The notes under the pieces: generated by a model
Told to the model about the DNA's origin: nothing
What the model saw: only the letters and a program-made list of their open reading frames with translations
The model's database searches: none
Made by a program: the position numbers and the translations under genes
Shown here: piece by piece, positions 8,345 to 15,833 of the stretch
How positions within the stretch are numbered: position 1 is the stretch's first letter
Layout of the letters: every line of letters begins with the position of its first letter
NCBI RefSeq assembly: GCF_001083785.1
Contig: NZ_LAVL01000021.1
Span: 1 to 64,000, forward strand
Direction: 5' to 3'
DNA length: 64,000 nt
Origin: Nonomuraea sp. SBT364
Lineage (GTDB): Bacteria > Actinomycetota > Actinomycetes > Streptosporangiales > Streptosporangiaceae

Positions 8345-8512
8345 TTACCCAGCGTTACATTGCTCCGGTCGGTTCGACCCGAGCGGGAGCCCTTCACCAT
8401 GGCCGGCCCCAGAGCCGAGCAGATCACCATTCGCCAGCTGCTCGACCACAGCTCCGGCATGTCGGATACCACCTACCCCGAGGCCGGCCTACCCCAACCG
8501 GACTCCCCGCGC
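8345..8512 (+). pseudogene. Serine beta-lactamase-like hydrolase fragment
   Basis: The frame contains MAGPRAEQITIRQLLDHSSG then MSDTTYPE. This matches the segment of class C beta-lactamase/D-Ala carboxypeptidase-like hydrolases that follows the SxxK motif (usually ITVRQLLxHTSGM). Only about 50 codons remain, with neither the catalytic Ser nor the YxN motif. The 3' end fuses with the oppositely oriented membrane-protein remnant near 8490-8512. Confidence 0.6.
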
Positions 8513-8824
8513 CCGGCGTCGTGCGATCCACAAGGCCAGGCTGACCATGCCCTGCAGATCGAACGCCACGATCCGTCGAACCTGATCGGGGACCAACCGG
8601 CGGAAGGCCGCCCGCAATGCCGTTCGTCGGTTCGCGCCGCCCCTGCGCTCCGCTCCGAACAGGCGGTACCGGGTCGTCGCCTCCAGGGCGAGCACCGCGA
8701 CGACGGCCGCCTCGGCGATCACGATCAGCGGGCGGGCAGTGACACGCCGGCCACGAGCAGGACCGTGACCAGCAGCTCCACGGGGGACCATGGCGAACAG
8801 CGCGGCGCGCGCGATCCTCAGCAT
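8489..8824 (-). pseudogene. Small membrane protein linked to the MerR gene, frameshifted and 3'-truncated
   Basis: The ATG at 8822-8824 overlaps the MerR stop (ATGA). The frame begins MLRIARAALFAMVP and later reads PLIVIAEAAVVAVLALEATTRY, then RLFGAERRGGANRRTALRAA. Between them about 20 codons are hydrophilic nonsense. The alternative frame there spells a plausible membrane helix, VELLVTVLLVAGVSLPAR. Two compensating indels, the first at a C5 run near 8787, would explain this. The C-terminus is lost at the beta-lactamase junction. An operon partner of the MerR regulator; function unknown. Confidence 0.55.
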
Positions 8825-9618
8825 CACCTTCGCTCCGTCAGCTTGATCATGAGCAGCCGGAGCACCTCGGCCTGGGCGGCGGACACGTCGGCGTACATCG
8901 TCCTCAGCCACTGCCCGCCACCCGCGTTCTCCACCGGGTCGGTGCCCGGCGGGCGCATGTGATCGGGAGCCGAGTCCAGGTTCGCGACCATCGCCGTCGC
9001 CATCTCGTCGGGAATGTAAGCGGCGAGGTCGGCGGCGAGCGTGCTGACGCGGGAGTCGTCGGGGCCGGCGTCGGCGAGCTCGTCCAACCGGGCGTAGAGG
9101 GCGTGTCCCCGCGCGACCGCCTCGGGCTCGGTGAGCGGGCGGTACAGATCGAGGAATACGGCCCGATCGGCAGGGTCAGCCACGGTGTCCATCAGGGCCA
9201 GCAGCTCGCGGTCGATTTCAGCGGACTTGGAATCCCCGGCGGGGAGATCGCGCAGCACGGCCGCCATGTCGGGCGACACCGCCGAGTCGGGATGCACGTC
9301 CACCTCCGCCAGCAGCGCGGCCAGCCGAGCCCGTCTGTGGCTGATCGTCTCCTGCTGCGCAGCCAGGTCGGCGTCCAGCTCCTTGAGCACTTGCGGCAGC
9401 TCCCGGCCCTGGCCGGCCAGGACGTCGCGGATCTCGTCCAGGGACAGGCCCAGCTCGGCCAGCCGGCGCACGCGCGCGAGAGCCACCGCGTCCCGCAACT
9501 GGTACTCCCGGTAACCGTTGGCCAGCCGTTCGGGCTCGGGGAGAAGTTCCAGGTGGTGGTAGTGGCGCACGGTCCGGGCGGACACCCCGACCAGCGTGGC
9601 AAGCTCGCTGATCCTCAT
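8824..9618 (-). CDS. MerR-family transcriptional regulator
   Basis: 264 residues from the ATG at 9616-9618. An upstream in-frame GTG at 9633 is possible, but spacing to the promoter element favours the ATG. The N-terminal MerR helix-turn-helix is MRISELATLVGVSARTVRHY, with a wing ending in NGYREYQLRDAV and a dimerisation helix around DLAAQQETISHRRARLAALL. The C-terminal ~150 residues probably bind an effector; there is no cysteine cluster for metals. It is followed by an overlapping membrane-protein remnant and is divergent from the alpha/beta hydrolase. Confidence 0.85.
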   Translation of the reverse strand: MRISELATLVGVSARTVRHYHHLELLPEPERLANGYREYQLRDAVALARVRRLAELGLSLDEIRDVLAGQGRELPQVLKELDADLAAQQETISHRRARLAALLAEVDVHPDSAVSPDMAAVLRDLPAGDSKSAEIDRELLALMDTVADPADRAVFLDLYRPLTEPEAVARGHALYARLDELADAGPDDSRVSTLAADLAAYIPDEMATAMVANLDSAPDHMRPPGTDPVENAGGGQWLRTMYADVSAAQAEVLRLLMIKLTERR

Positions 9619-9637
9619 GTCCTTATTGGACACATTA

Positions 9638-9825
9638 ACGCTACGTCAAGGTCAAGCGCTCCAACGCCTCCAGCACCAGCGATCGCGCCGACAGCAGCCG
9701 GACGTGGTGGTCGCCGGCATCGCGCACCGATGTCCCTCCGCAGCCAGGCGGCCCAACAGGCGATACGGCTGGACAGCCCCTTGGTCGACACCCCCGGCGC
9801 CGCGCAATTGACCTTGACGTAGCGT
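9638..9825. promoter_or_regulatory. Twin MerR-type promoters in inverted orientation
   Basis: The 18-nt block ttgaccttgacgtagcgt occurs at 9808-9825 on the plus strand and exactly at 9655-9638 on the minus strand. In both copies TTGACC begins 37 nt before an ATG (9845 and 9618). The block contains the dyad TGACG-TAG-CGTCA on the hydrolase side. This is how MerR-family operators usually sit, between or across a -35 and -10. The 150 bp between the blocks contain no gene I recognise. Confidence 0.75.
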
Positions 9826-9844
9826 CATGGCTTTTCCTGAAGCC

Positions 9845-11083
9845 ATGAAGATTCTCAGTGATCGGCGCCACGGCGTTGAACGTGTCCCGCGCGGCAACCT
9901 CGACGTGGCCTATGTGCGAGCGGGACGGCGAGGGACGACGCCTCTGCTGGTGATTCCGGGTGGACCGGGGATGGGCTCGGTCCTGCCGTATCGCCGGCTC
10001 CGGCGCATGGCCGCGAACCGCGGGTTCGACGTCATCATGGTCGAGCATCGGGGTGTCGGCTTCTCCCGTCGTGACCGTGCCGGGGTGGATCTGAGGTGGG
10101 AGGATCTCACCGTCGCCGCGGCGGTCGAGGATCTCGTGGCGGTGCTCGACGCGTGCGCCGTGGACCGCGCCGTCGTCTACGGCACCTCCTACGGTGGCTA
10201 TCTCGCGCAGGTGCTCGGCGCCACCCACCCGCAGCGCGTGGCCGCCATGGTGCTCGACTCCACCTACGCCTCGGTTGACGACTTCGACCTCTGCCGGGCG
10301 TACCTGCGGCGGTTGTTGTGGGACGGGGACGACCCCACGACCAGAGGCGTGGCAGCGGCGCTACGCGCCCTGGTGGAGTCGGGAAAGGTCACGGACGACG
10401 AAACGGCCGTCGTGGTCCCGCTCGTCTACGAGATCGGCGGGGTTCCGCTCCTGTCCAAGCTGCTCATGGCGGTGGGCAGAGGCAGGCGCCGCCTCTGGGA
10501 TCGGCTGGCCGCCCTGGTCACCGGCGAGCTGTCCCGGATACGCCCTTACGTCATGGAGTTCGACCTCGCCGGAGCGATCAACTTCCGTGAGGCCTACGCG
10601 CAGAAGCCGGACGGCCTCCCCCTGGACCCCGCCCTGCCCTTCGCCTCCATCGCCGACCGCTTTCCCTCCTTCATCGGCGAACCCATCGACGCGCCCGCCG
10701 CCCTGCGAAACTTCACCTGGCCTGTCGCCGTCGTGTCCGGAGCCAGGGACCTGCGCTCCATACCGGCTGTCGCGCAACGGATCCGCGACCTGACTCCCCA
10801 CGGCGTGCTCGTGCCCTTCGACGGGCTGGCGCACAGCATTCTGGACAACCATCCCGCTGCGGCCCTGGCCATCGCCCGACAGACGACAGAAGAGCATCTT
10901 CACCTCCTGCCTACGCGGACGGCCCACCTGGCCGCTCTCCGTGGCCGCGGCAAGGTGGCACTCGGCGGCCCGCTGATGAACCTCATGCTGACCGGGAGCG
11001 CAAGAGACCCGCGCGGCGAAAGGGTCGCCGGCATGCTGGGGGTCGACTTGCCTGACGTTCCTGACAGATCTCCAAGCAGCTGA
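9845..11083 (+). CDS. Alpha/beta-fold hydrolase (proline-iminopeptidase/tripeptidase-like)
   Basis: 412 residues from the ATG at 9845, chosen because its distance to the promoter element equals that of the divergent MerR gene; an ATG at 9827 would add six residues. Motifs: oxyanion strand VIPGGPGMGS, EHRGVGFSRRD, the nucleophile elbow YGTSYGGYLAQVLG (catalytic Ser near residue 118), and a late GLAHSILDNHP with the catalytic His. The size and a helical lid suggest peptide or amide substrates. Divergence from a MerR regulator suggests inducible control. The true substrate is unknown. Confidence 0.8.
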   Translation: MKILSDRRHGVERVPRGNLDVAYVRAGRRGTTPLLVIPGGPGMGSVLPYRRLRRMAANRGFDVIMVEHRGVGFSRRDRAGVDLRWEDLTVAAAVEDLVAVLDACAVDRAVVYGTSYGGYLAQVLGATHPQRVAAMVLDSTYASVDDFDLCRAYLRRLLWDGDDPTTRGVAAALRALVESGKVTDDETAVVVPLVYEIGGVPLLSKLLMAVGRGRRRLWDRLAALVTGELSRIRPYVMEFDLAGAINFREAYAQKPDGLPLDPALPFASIADRFPSFIGEPIDAPAALRNFTWPVAVVSGARDLRSIPAVAQRIRDLTPHGVLVPFDGLAHSILDNHPAAALAIARQTTEEHLHLLPTRTAHLAALRGRGKVALGGPLMNLMLTGSARDPRGERVAGMLGVDLPDVPDRSPSS

Positions 11084-11142
11084 CCAGCCAGTTCGCCGTA
11101 CAGCAGTAGATAGGGGGCAGACCAAGTACGGCGGAAAGGGTG

Positions 11143-11325
11143 ACATCGATCGTGCTCGATCAGCTCGTCAAGCCGCGCCAGCCCTGGTTGCGGCGCGATC
11201 TCTGGGGCGGCCGGGATGTCGGCGCGGAGCACGCTGAGCAGGCGGCGCATCTCGGTGAGCGTGGTGCGGACGTTCGTCGCGATGTCGGTGGATTCCAGGC
11301 ATTCTTCACAAGCGCTTTGTTTTGA
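11143..11325 (-). pseudogene. Two-component histidine kinase fragment
   Basis: The minus-strand frame contains TDIATNVRTTLTEMRRLLSV then LRADIPAAPEIAPQPGLARL, DELIEH. This is the stretch just after the phospho-accepting His region in NarL/DesK-type actinobacterial sensor kinases (typically TEMRRLLGVLR...PQPGL..L..L). Neither the His nor the ATPase domain remains. Flanked by the hydrolase on one side and IS630 debris on the other. Confidence 0.65.
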
Positions 11326-11344
11326 CGTCACCCGCGCTACAGAG

Positions 11345-12200
11345 GTTGAAGGACTGAGGTATCACCGCGCGGTTGCGTGCTCTCGGAGGGGTTCGGGAGT
11401 ATGCCGGTGGAATCCGTTATCCGGATGGTGGCAGTCTCACCCCGGCGGCGCGGGCCGAGCGTGAAGAGGTCCGCTTGGAGATTGCCGGGTTGTTCGCCGC
11501 AGGCATGTCACCGCCTCAGGTGGCCAAGAAGTTGCGGGTCTTCCGCAAGTCGGCCTACGTCTGGCACAGGGCCTGGCGCACGGCAGGGGTCGAGGCGCTG
11601 GCGTCGAAGGGCCGGGTGGGCAGCGCTGCCGGTTCAGCCCAGCGCAGGTGCAGCGCTTGGAGGCCGCGTTGGACGGCGGTCCGGCCGTGTGGGGCCTGAA
11701 CCGAAGATCAGCGTTGGACATCGGGGCGGGTGACGGTACTGGTCGGCAGGTTGTTCCACCTCTCCTACACCCCGCGCGGGATCTCCTACCTGCTGCATCG
11801 CGCCGCGCCGCCGAGCGAGACGAGGAGGCGATCGCCACCTGGGTGAAGGAGACTTGGCCGTTGGCGGAACAACGGCGCGGGACCAGGAAGCGTGGATCTG
11901 CTTCGCCGACGAAGCAGGGCAATCGCTGACGCCGCCCAAGACCCGTACCTGGTCCCGCCGTGGCTGTACCCCGATCGTCACCGTCTCCGGCAAGGGCTCC
12001 GGACGCGTCAACCTGGCCGGGCTGATCTGCCTCAAGCCGGGACATCGGGCCCGGTTCATCTACCGCATGAGAATCTATCGGCGTCGCAAGAACGCACGCA
12101 AAGGGTTCAACGAGGGCGACTACGCCCGTCTGCGGGATGCCGTCCACAAGCCGCTCGGCGAGCCGATCGTGCTGATCTGGGACAACGTCAAAGATTCGTT
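11345..12200 (+). pseudogene. IS630-family transposase remnant
   Basis: Three frames in succession give an IS630 transposase. The N-terminal HTH part reads GGIRYPDGGSLTPAARAERE and MSPPQVAKKLRVFRKSAYVW. The middle reads AAERDEEAIATWVKETWPL. The DDE part has the first acid in ICFADEAGQSLTPPKTRTW and the second in GEPIVLIWDN. At least two frameshifts (near 11640 and 11880) are present. Sequence after WDN is unrelated, so the third catalytic acid is missing. It is a dead insertion sequence. Confidence 0.8.
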
Positions 12201-12226
12201 CGTCGTTTGCGCTCAGGATCGCCTGA

Positions 12227-12269
12227 TGGGGCCAGAAGACTCGTTCCGTTGGGGCCGGAGGACTCGTTC
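12227..12269 (+). repeat. Tandem 20-nt repeat with a third copy at 22672
   Basis: Copies at 12227-12246 and 12250-12269 (23-nt period) differ at two positions. A third copy, with one change from the first, lies at 22672-22691. Each reads approximately tggggccagaagactcgttc. They lie just after the IS630 remnant and may be the right-end sequence of that element type, left behind at both places. Confidence 0.55.
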
Positions 12270-12329
12270 AAAGCCAGCCGTCGATGAATGAACTGCCTGC
12301 CGAGCAGGACCGTCGCTGACACACGAGCA

Positions 12330-12817
12330 GTTGATCTCGATGCTCGTGAGTGGGGCCCGCAGCTACGGGCTGCAGCTGACCAAGTGGGTGCTGGAGTCGG
12401 CGGGAAGGCGAGATCACCGATCACCTCGGCCATGACGCGATGTCTGCCCGGTGGAGGTGCGGGTGCCGCGCGATGTCGGCGGCACTTTCGAGCCCCCGCT
12501 GGTGCGCAAGCGGCAGCGCCGGCTGTCCGGGATGGGATGAGATGGTCTTGTCCTTGCCGGCCAGGGGCCTGACCCATGGAGAGCTCTCCGGCCACCTGGC
12601 CGAGGTGTACGGCGCCCTGGTGCCCAAGCAGACCATCTCCTCCATCACCGACGAAAGCGTCGACACCCGCACCGCCGTCCTGACGCGTGTCTTCATGGCG
12701 CCGATGAGTCTGGATCCGACCGGCAAGGGCCGCAAGAGATGGACCATGCGCTGGAAGGCACCCTTGACCGCCTTCCAGATCGCCTTCGAAGGCCGCCTCA
12801 CCCCTGCCAGCCTCTGA
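12330..12817 (+). pseudogene. IS256 (mutator)-family transposase with internal deletion
   Basis: Successive frames read VEVRVPRDVGGTFEPPLVRK, EMVLSLPARGLTHGELSGHL, AEVYGALVPKQTISSITD. The frame then jumps directly to LDPTGKGRKRWTMRWKAPLT, AFQIAFEGRL and a stop at 12815-12817. The first two blocks are the N-terminal half of IS256 transposases up to the first catalytic Asp. The last block is their extreme C-terminus. The bulk of the DDE domain is deleted and at least one frameshift lies near 12440. Confidence 0.8.
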
Positions 12818-12863
12818 CCACCTCAACAACCAAGATCAGCCGAGGACAGCGACATCTCGCCCG

Positions 12864-13484
12864 TCACGCAGGTGGGTGCGGGGTGGGGTGGGCGGCGGCC
12901 ATGACGCCGTGCACGGCCGCCGCGATGCGGTCGGCGGCTTGGCCGGGGTCGGGCCGGCCGGCGTCCAGCCAGGCGATGACGGCCTCCAGGGTGAAGGCGG
13001 GGATCAGGTTGGCGGCCCAGTCCAGCCAGGGCCCCTCGGGGATGACGCGGGCCAGGTTGCGGCGGGCGACCTCGCGGGAGACGGCGGTGATGGAGTCGAT
13101 CAGGTCGCGGAAGTCGGGCTCGCGGGCGGCGTAGCGGAACAGCAGCCTGAACCCGTCGGGGTCGGCCGTGGCGGCGCGCAGCAGGGCGGGAATGGAGTTC
13201 TCGTCGAAGTCGTCGGCGCCGGTGGCCTCGGCCAGCCGTGCGCAGGCGCGGTCGAGGACGGCCCGGTACAGGTCGGCCTTGGAGTCGAAGTGCCGATACA
13301 ACATCGCCCGTGTCAGCTCGGCCTCAGCGGCGATGTCGTCCAGGCCGGTGGCCGCGTATCCGGCGCGGGCGAACGCACGGGTGGCCGCGTCCAGGATCTG
13401 CTCGCGCCGCTCCGCGCGCCGCAGCCTGCGCACTGGTTGACCCGGCCCGGCCTCGTGCCCGCTCTGGCTCGCTTCGGTGCTCAT
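12864..13484 (-). CDS. TetR-family transcriptional regulator of the P450 operon
   Basis: 206 residues from the ATG at 13482-13484, preceded by GGAGG at a good distance. The N-terminal HTH is REQILDAATRAFARAGYAAT then GLDDIAAEAELTRAMLYRHF; the C-terminal ligand-binding half ends in HPTPHPPA. It is divergent from the cytochrome P450 gene with about 88 bp between, so it most likely represses that operon and itself. The ligand is unknown but may be the P450 substrate. Confidence 0.9.
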   Translation of the reverse strand: MSTEASQSGHEAGPGQPVRRLRRAERREQILDAATRAFARAGYAATGLDDIAAEAELTRAMLYRHFDSKADLYRAVLDRACARLAEATGADDFDENSIPALLRAATADPDGFRLLFRYAAREPDFRDLIDSITAVSREVARRNLARVIPEGPWLDWAANLIPAFTLEAVIAWLDAGRPDPGQAADRIAAAVHGVMAAAHPTPHPPA

Positions 13485-13495
13485 CCCGACCTCCA

Positions 13496-13571
13496 CTTGT
13501 AGAAGGCAAAGTATACATGTAGCTTCTTATACATTAGAGTCTACAAAAACGAATCTACTTCAGGTGGAGCT
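13496..13571. promoter_or_regulatory. TetR/P450 divergent operator-promoter region
   Basis: This short AT-rich region contains the inverted heptamers ttgtaga (13497-13503) and tctacaa (about 13541-13547), plus two tatacat motifs between them. GGTGGAG lies upstream of the GTG at 13572. The layout fits a TetR operator over back-to-back promoters. Confidence 0.6.
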
Positions 13572-14753
13572 GTGTCCGATCCCGTACAGTTGCCGTTCGA
13601 ACAGCCAGGACCGCTGGAACCGCCGCCGCTGCTGCGCCGGTTGCAGGCGGCGGGCCCCATCCACGCCATCCGCACCGCCGTCGGCGACCCCGGCTGGCAG
13701 GTGACGGGATATGCGGAGGTGCGCGCCCTGCTGGACGACAGCCGGCTCGGCCGTGCCCATCCCGAGCCGGAACGCGCCTCCCGCACGGGCGAGTCGGAGC
13801 TGTTCGGCGGCCCGCTGGGCGGTTTCGACACCGAGCGGGCCGACCACCAGCGGATGCGCTCGCTGCTGCAGCCCCACTTCTCGCCCAAGCGGATGCGCGC
13901 CCTACGAGGGCGCGTCGAGCAGCTCACCTCGCAGCTGCTTGACGAACTGGCCGACGCCGCCCCGCCCGCCGACCTGCACGCCGCGCTGGCGCTGCCGCTG
14001 CCGATCGCGGTCATCTGTGAGCTGCTCGGCGTCCCGTACGAGGACCGCGAGCAGTTTCGCGCCTGGACGCGGGAGGTGGCCGACGTCACCGACGGCGCCC
14101 GATCGGCCCAGGGATTGGGCGCGCTGTTCGCGTACGGGCAGAAGCTGGTGGCGCGCAAGCGCGCCGCAGGTGACGCGGACGGCGATGTGATCTCCCGGCT
14201 GGCGGCCACGGAGGGGGTGAGTGACGACGAGGCTGCCGCGATGGGGATGTTCCTGCTGTTCGCCGGGCACGAGACCACGGTCACCGCCATCGGGCGGGGT
14301 GTGTTGTGGTTGCTGGCCACTCCCGGTCAGTGGCAGGCCCTGGTCGGTGACCCGTCCCGGATCGACGCCGCGGTGGAGGAGATCCTGCGCGCGCCGAGCC
14401 TGGGCGGCGGCGGCATCCCGCGCTACGCCCGCGAAGATCTGGTCATCGCCGGTGTGCGGGTGCGCGCCGGGGATCTGGTGCTGCTGGACACCGGCGCGGC
14501 CAACCACGACGCGGGCGTCTTCGCCGATCCCGACCGGTTCGACGTCGACCGGCCCGCCGTGCCGCATCTGGCCTTCGGGCACGGCGCCCGCTACTGCGTC
14601 GGCGCCCCGTTGGCCCGCATCGAGTTGCAGGTCGTCTTCTCCCGGCTCACCGCCCGCTTCCCCACCTTGGAACTGGGCTGTGCGGTGGAGGAACTGACCT
14701 TCGACAAGCGCACCCTGACCGGCGGGCTGACCGCCCTGCCGGTGACCTGGTGA
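13572..14753 (+). CDS. Cytochrome P450
   Basis: 393 residues, standard for soluble actinomycete P450s. The I-helix motif MFLLFAGHETTV is near residue 227 and the K-helix ExxR lies in AAVEEILRAP. The heme-ligand loop AFGHGARYCVGAPLARIELQ has the Cys near residue 341. Such enzymes hydroxylate or couple small molecules using ferredoxin/reductase partners, which are not encoded nearby. The GTG start follows GGTGGAGC. Its stop overlaps the next start (GTGA), so it is co-translated with the methyltransferase. Confidence 0.92.
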   Translation: MSDPVQLPFEQPGPLEPPPLLRRLQAAGPIHAIRTAVGDPGWQVTGYAEVRALLDDSRLGRAHPEPERASRTGESELFGGPLGGFDTERADHQRMRSLLQPHFSPKRMRALRGRVEQLTSQLLDELADAAPPADLHAALALPLPIAVICELLGVPYEDREQFRAWTREVADVTDGARSAQGLGALFAYGQKLVARKRAAGDADGDVISRLAATEGVSDDEAAAMGMFLLFAGHETTVTAIGRGVLWLLATPGQWQALVGDPSRIDAAVEEILRAPSLGGGGIPRYAREDLVIAGVRVRAGDLVLLDTGAANHDAGVFADPDRFDVDRPAVPHLAFGHGARYCVGAPLARIELQVVFSRLTARFPTLELGCAVEELTFDKRTLTGGLTALPVTW

Positions 14754-15424
14754 CCGGCATGAGCGCGGCGAAGGAGAGCAGGCAGGTCAGCAGGCGGCGG
14801 CCGTTGTTCAGCCGGATGTATCCCAAGATGGCCGCCGGCATGGACCGGGGCGGCATGACGGAGCGCCGCCGTGAGCTGCTGGCCGGCCTGTCCGGGGAGG
14901 TGGCCGAGGTCGGCGCCGGGCACGGCGTCAACTTCTCGCACTACCCGGCCGAGGTGACACGGGTGACGGCGGTGGAGCCGGAGCCGCGCCTGCGCGCTCA
15001 GGCGCAGGCCGTCGCCGCCGCAGGGACGGCGGCTCCTGTGGAGGTGGTGGCCGGCGTCGCCGAGCACCTGCCGACGGCCGATCGCAGCATGGACGCGGTG
15101 GTGTTCTGCATGGTGCTGTGCTCGCTGCCCGACGCCGGTGCGGCGCTGGCCGAGGCACGACGCGTGCTCAGGCCGGGCGGGCAGCTCCGATTTCTGGAGC
15201 ACGTACGAGCCGACACGCCCGGCCTGGCCCGGCTGCAGGATGTGCTGGATGCCACCATCTGGCCGCTCATGGTCGGCGGCTGCCACCTCGGCCGCGACGC
15301 CGAAGCCGAACTCCGGCGGGCCGGGTTCCACATCGATCAGCTGGATCGCTTCCTGTCCCCGCCCGTACGGACCCCGGTCTCCTTCCACGTCATCGGCACA
15401 GCCCTGCGTGATGGCGATGAGTGA
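14750..15424 (+). CDS. Class I SAM-dependent methyltransferase (UbiE-like)
   Basis: 224 residues. Motif I is EVAEVGAGHGVNFSHYP (residues ~50-66), followed by VTAVEPEPRLRAQA (acidic end of strand 2), then MDAVVFCMVLCSLPDAGAAL and VLRPGGQLRFLEHVR. It is close to the phosphatidylethanolamine/UbiE-type methyltransferases that have an FLEH motif. It overlaps the P450 stop by four bases and precedes the thioredoxin gene by about 58 bp. A shared tailoring or detoxifying pathway is plausible but not shown. Confidence 0.88.
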   Translation: MTGMSAAKESRQVSRRRPLFSRMYPKMAAGMDRGGMTERRRELLAGLSGEVAEVGAGHGVNFSHYPAEVTRVTAVEPEPRLRAQAQAVAAAGTAAPVEVVAGVAEHLPTADRSMDAVVFCMVLCSLPDAGAALAEARRVLRPGGQLRFLEHVRADTPGLARLQDVLDATIWPLMVGGCHLGRDAEAELRRAGFHIDQLDRFLSPPVRTPVSFHVIGTALRDGDE

Positions 15425-15482
15425 GCGGCATGGCGAGGGGCGGCCGAAGTCGTCATCGATACGGACAGCAGAGAGGAACGCC

Positions 15483-15815
15483 ATGGGCGCCACGCCACTC
15501 GCATTGACCACGGCCGGCTTCGATGCCGAGCTGACGGGCGCGGGGACGCAGCCCTTCCTGGTGGACTTCTGGGCGAGCGGATGCGGTCCGTGCAAAGCGC
15601 TCGCCCCGGTGCTGGAGGAGGTCGCGGCGGAGCAGGCGGGCCGGCTGCGGGTGGGCATGGTGCAGTTGGACAACGCGCCGGAGCTGGCGGGCCGGTTCGA
15701 GGTCATGGCACTGCCGACACTGATCGTGTTCGTCGGCGGGGTGGAGAAGAAGCGGCTGACCGGGGCGCTCACCAAGGCCGAGTTGCTCGCGGAGCTTGAG
15801 GAGTTCAGCAGCTGA
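15483..15815 (+). CDS. trxA: Thioredoxin
   Basis: 110 residues from the ATG at 15483, with AGAGAGGAA upstream. It has the thioredoxin fold with a redox-active WASGCGPCKALAPVLEE (CGPC near residues 34-37), the cis-Pro motif VMALPTLIVF and the VGGVEKKRLTGA strand. The usual W-C-G-P-C Trp is replaced by Gly (SGCGPC). It is probably the last gene of the P450/methyltransferase run. It lies next to the sulfur cluster, where a disulfide reductant would also be useful. Confidence 0.9.
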   Translation: MGATPLALTTAGFDAELTGAGTQPFLVDFWASGCGPCKALAPVLEEVAAEQAGRLRVGMVQLDNAPELAGRFEVMALPTLIVFVGGVEKKRLTGALTKAELLAELEEFSS

Positions 15816-15833
15816 ACCACCGCACCTGGCAGC

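Noticed and set aside
9656..9807. Possible small gene between the twin promoters
   Set aside because: Short frames such as one ending SLVLEALERLTLT have no start signal and no family match; the spacer is treated as regulatory or relic DNA.
8959..9822. 287-codon plus-strand frame near the MerR gene
   Set aside because: It is antisense to the MerR gene over most of its length and carries no motif.
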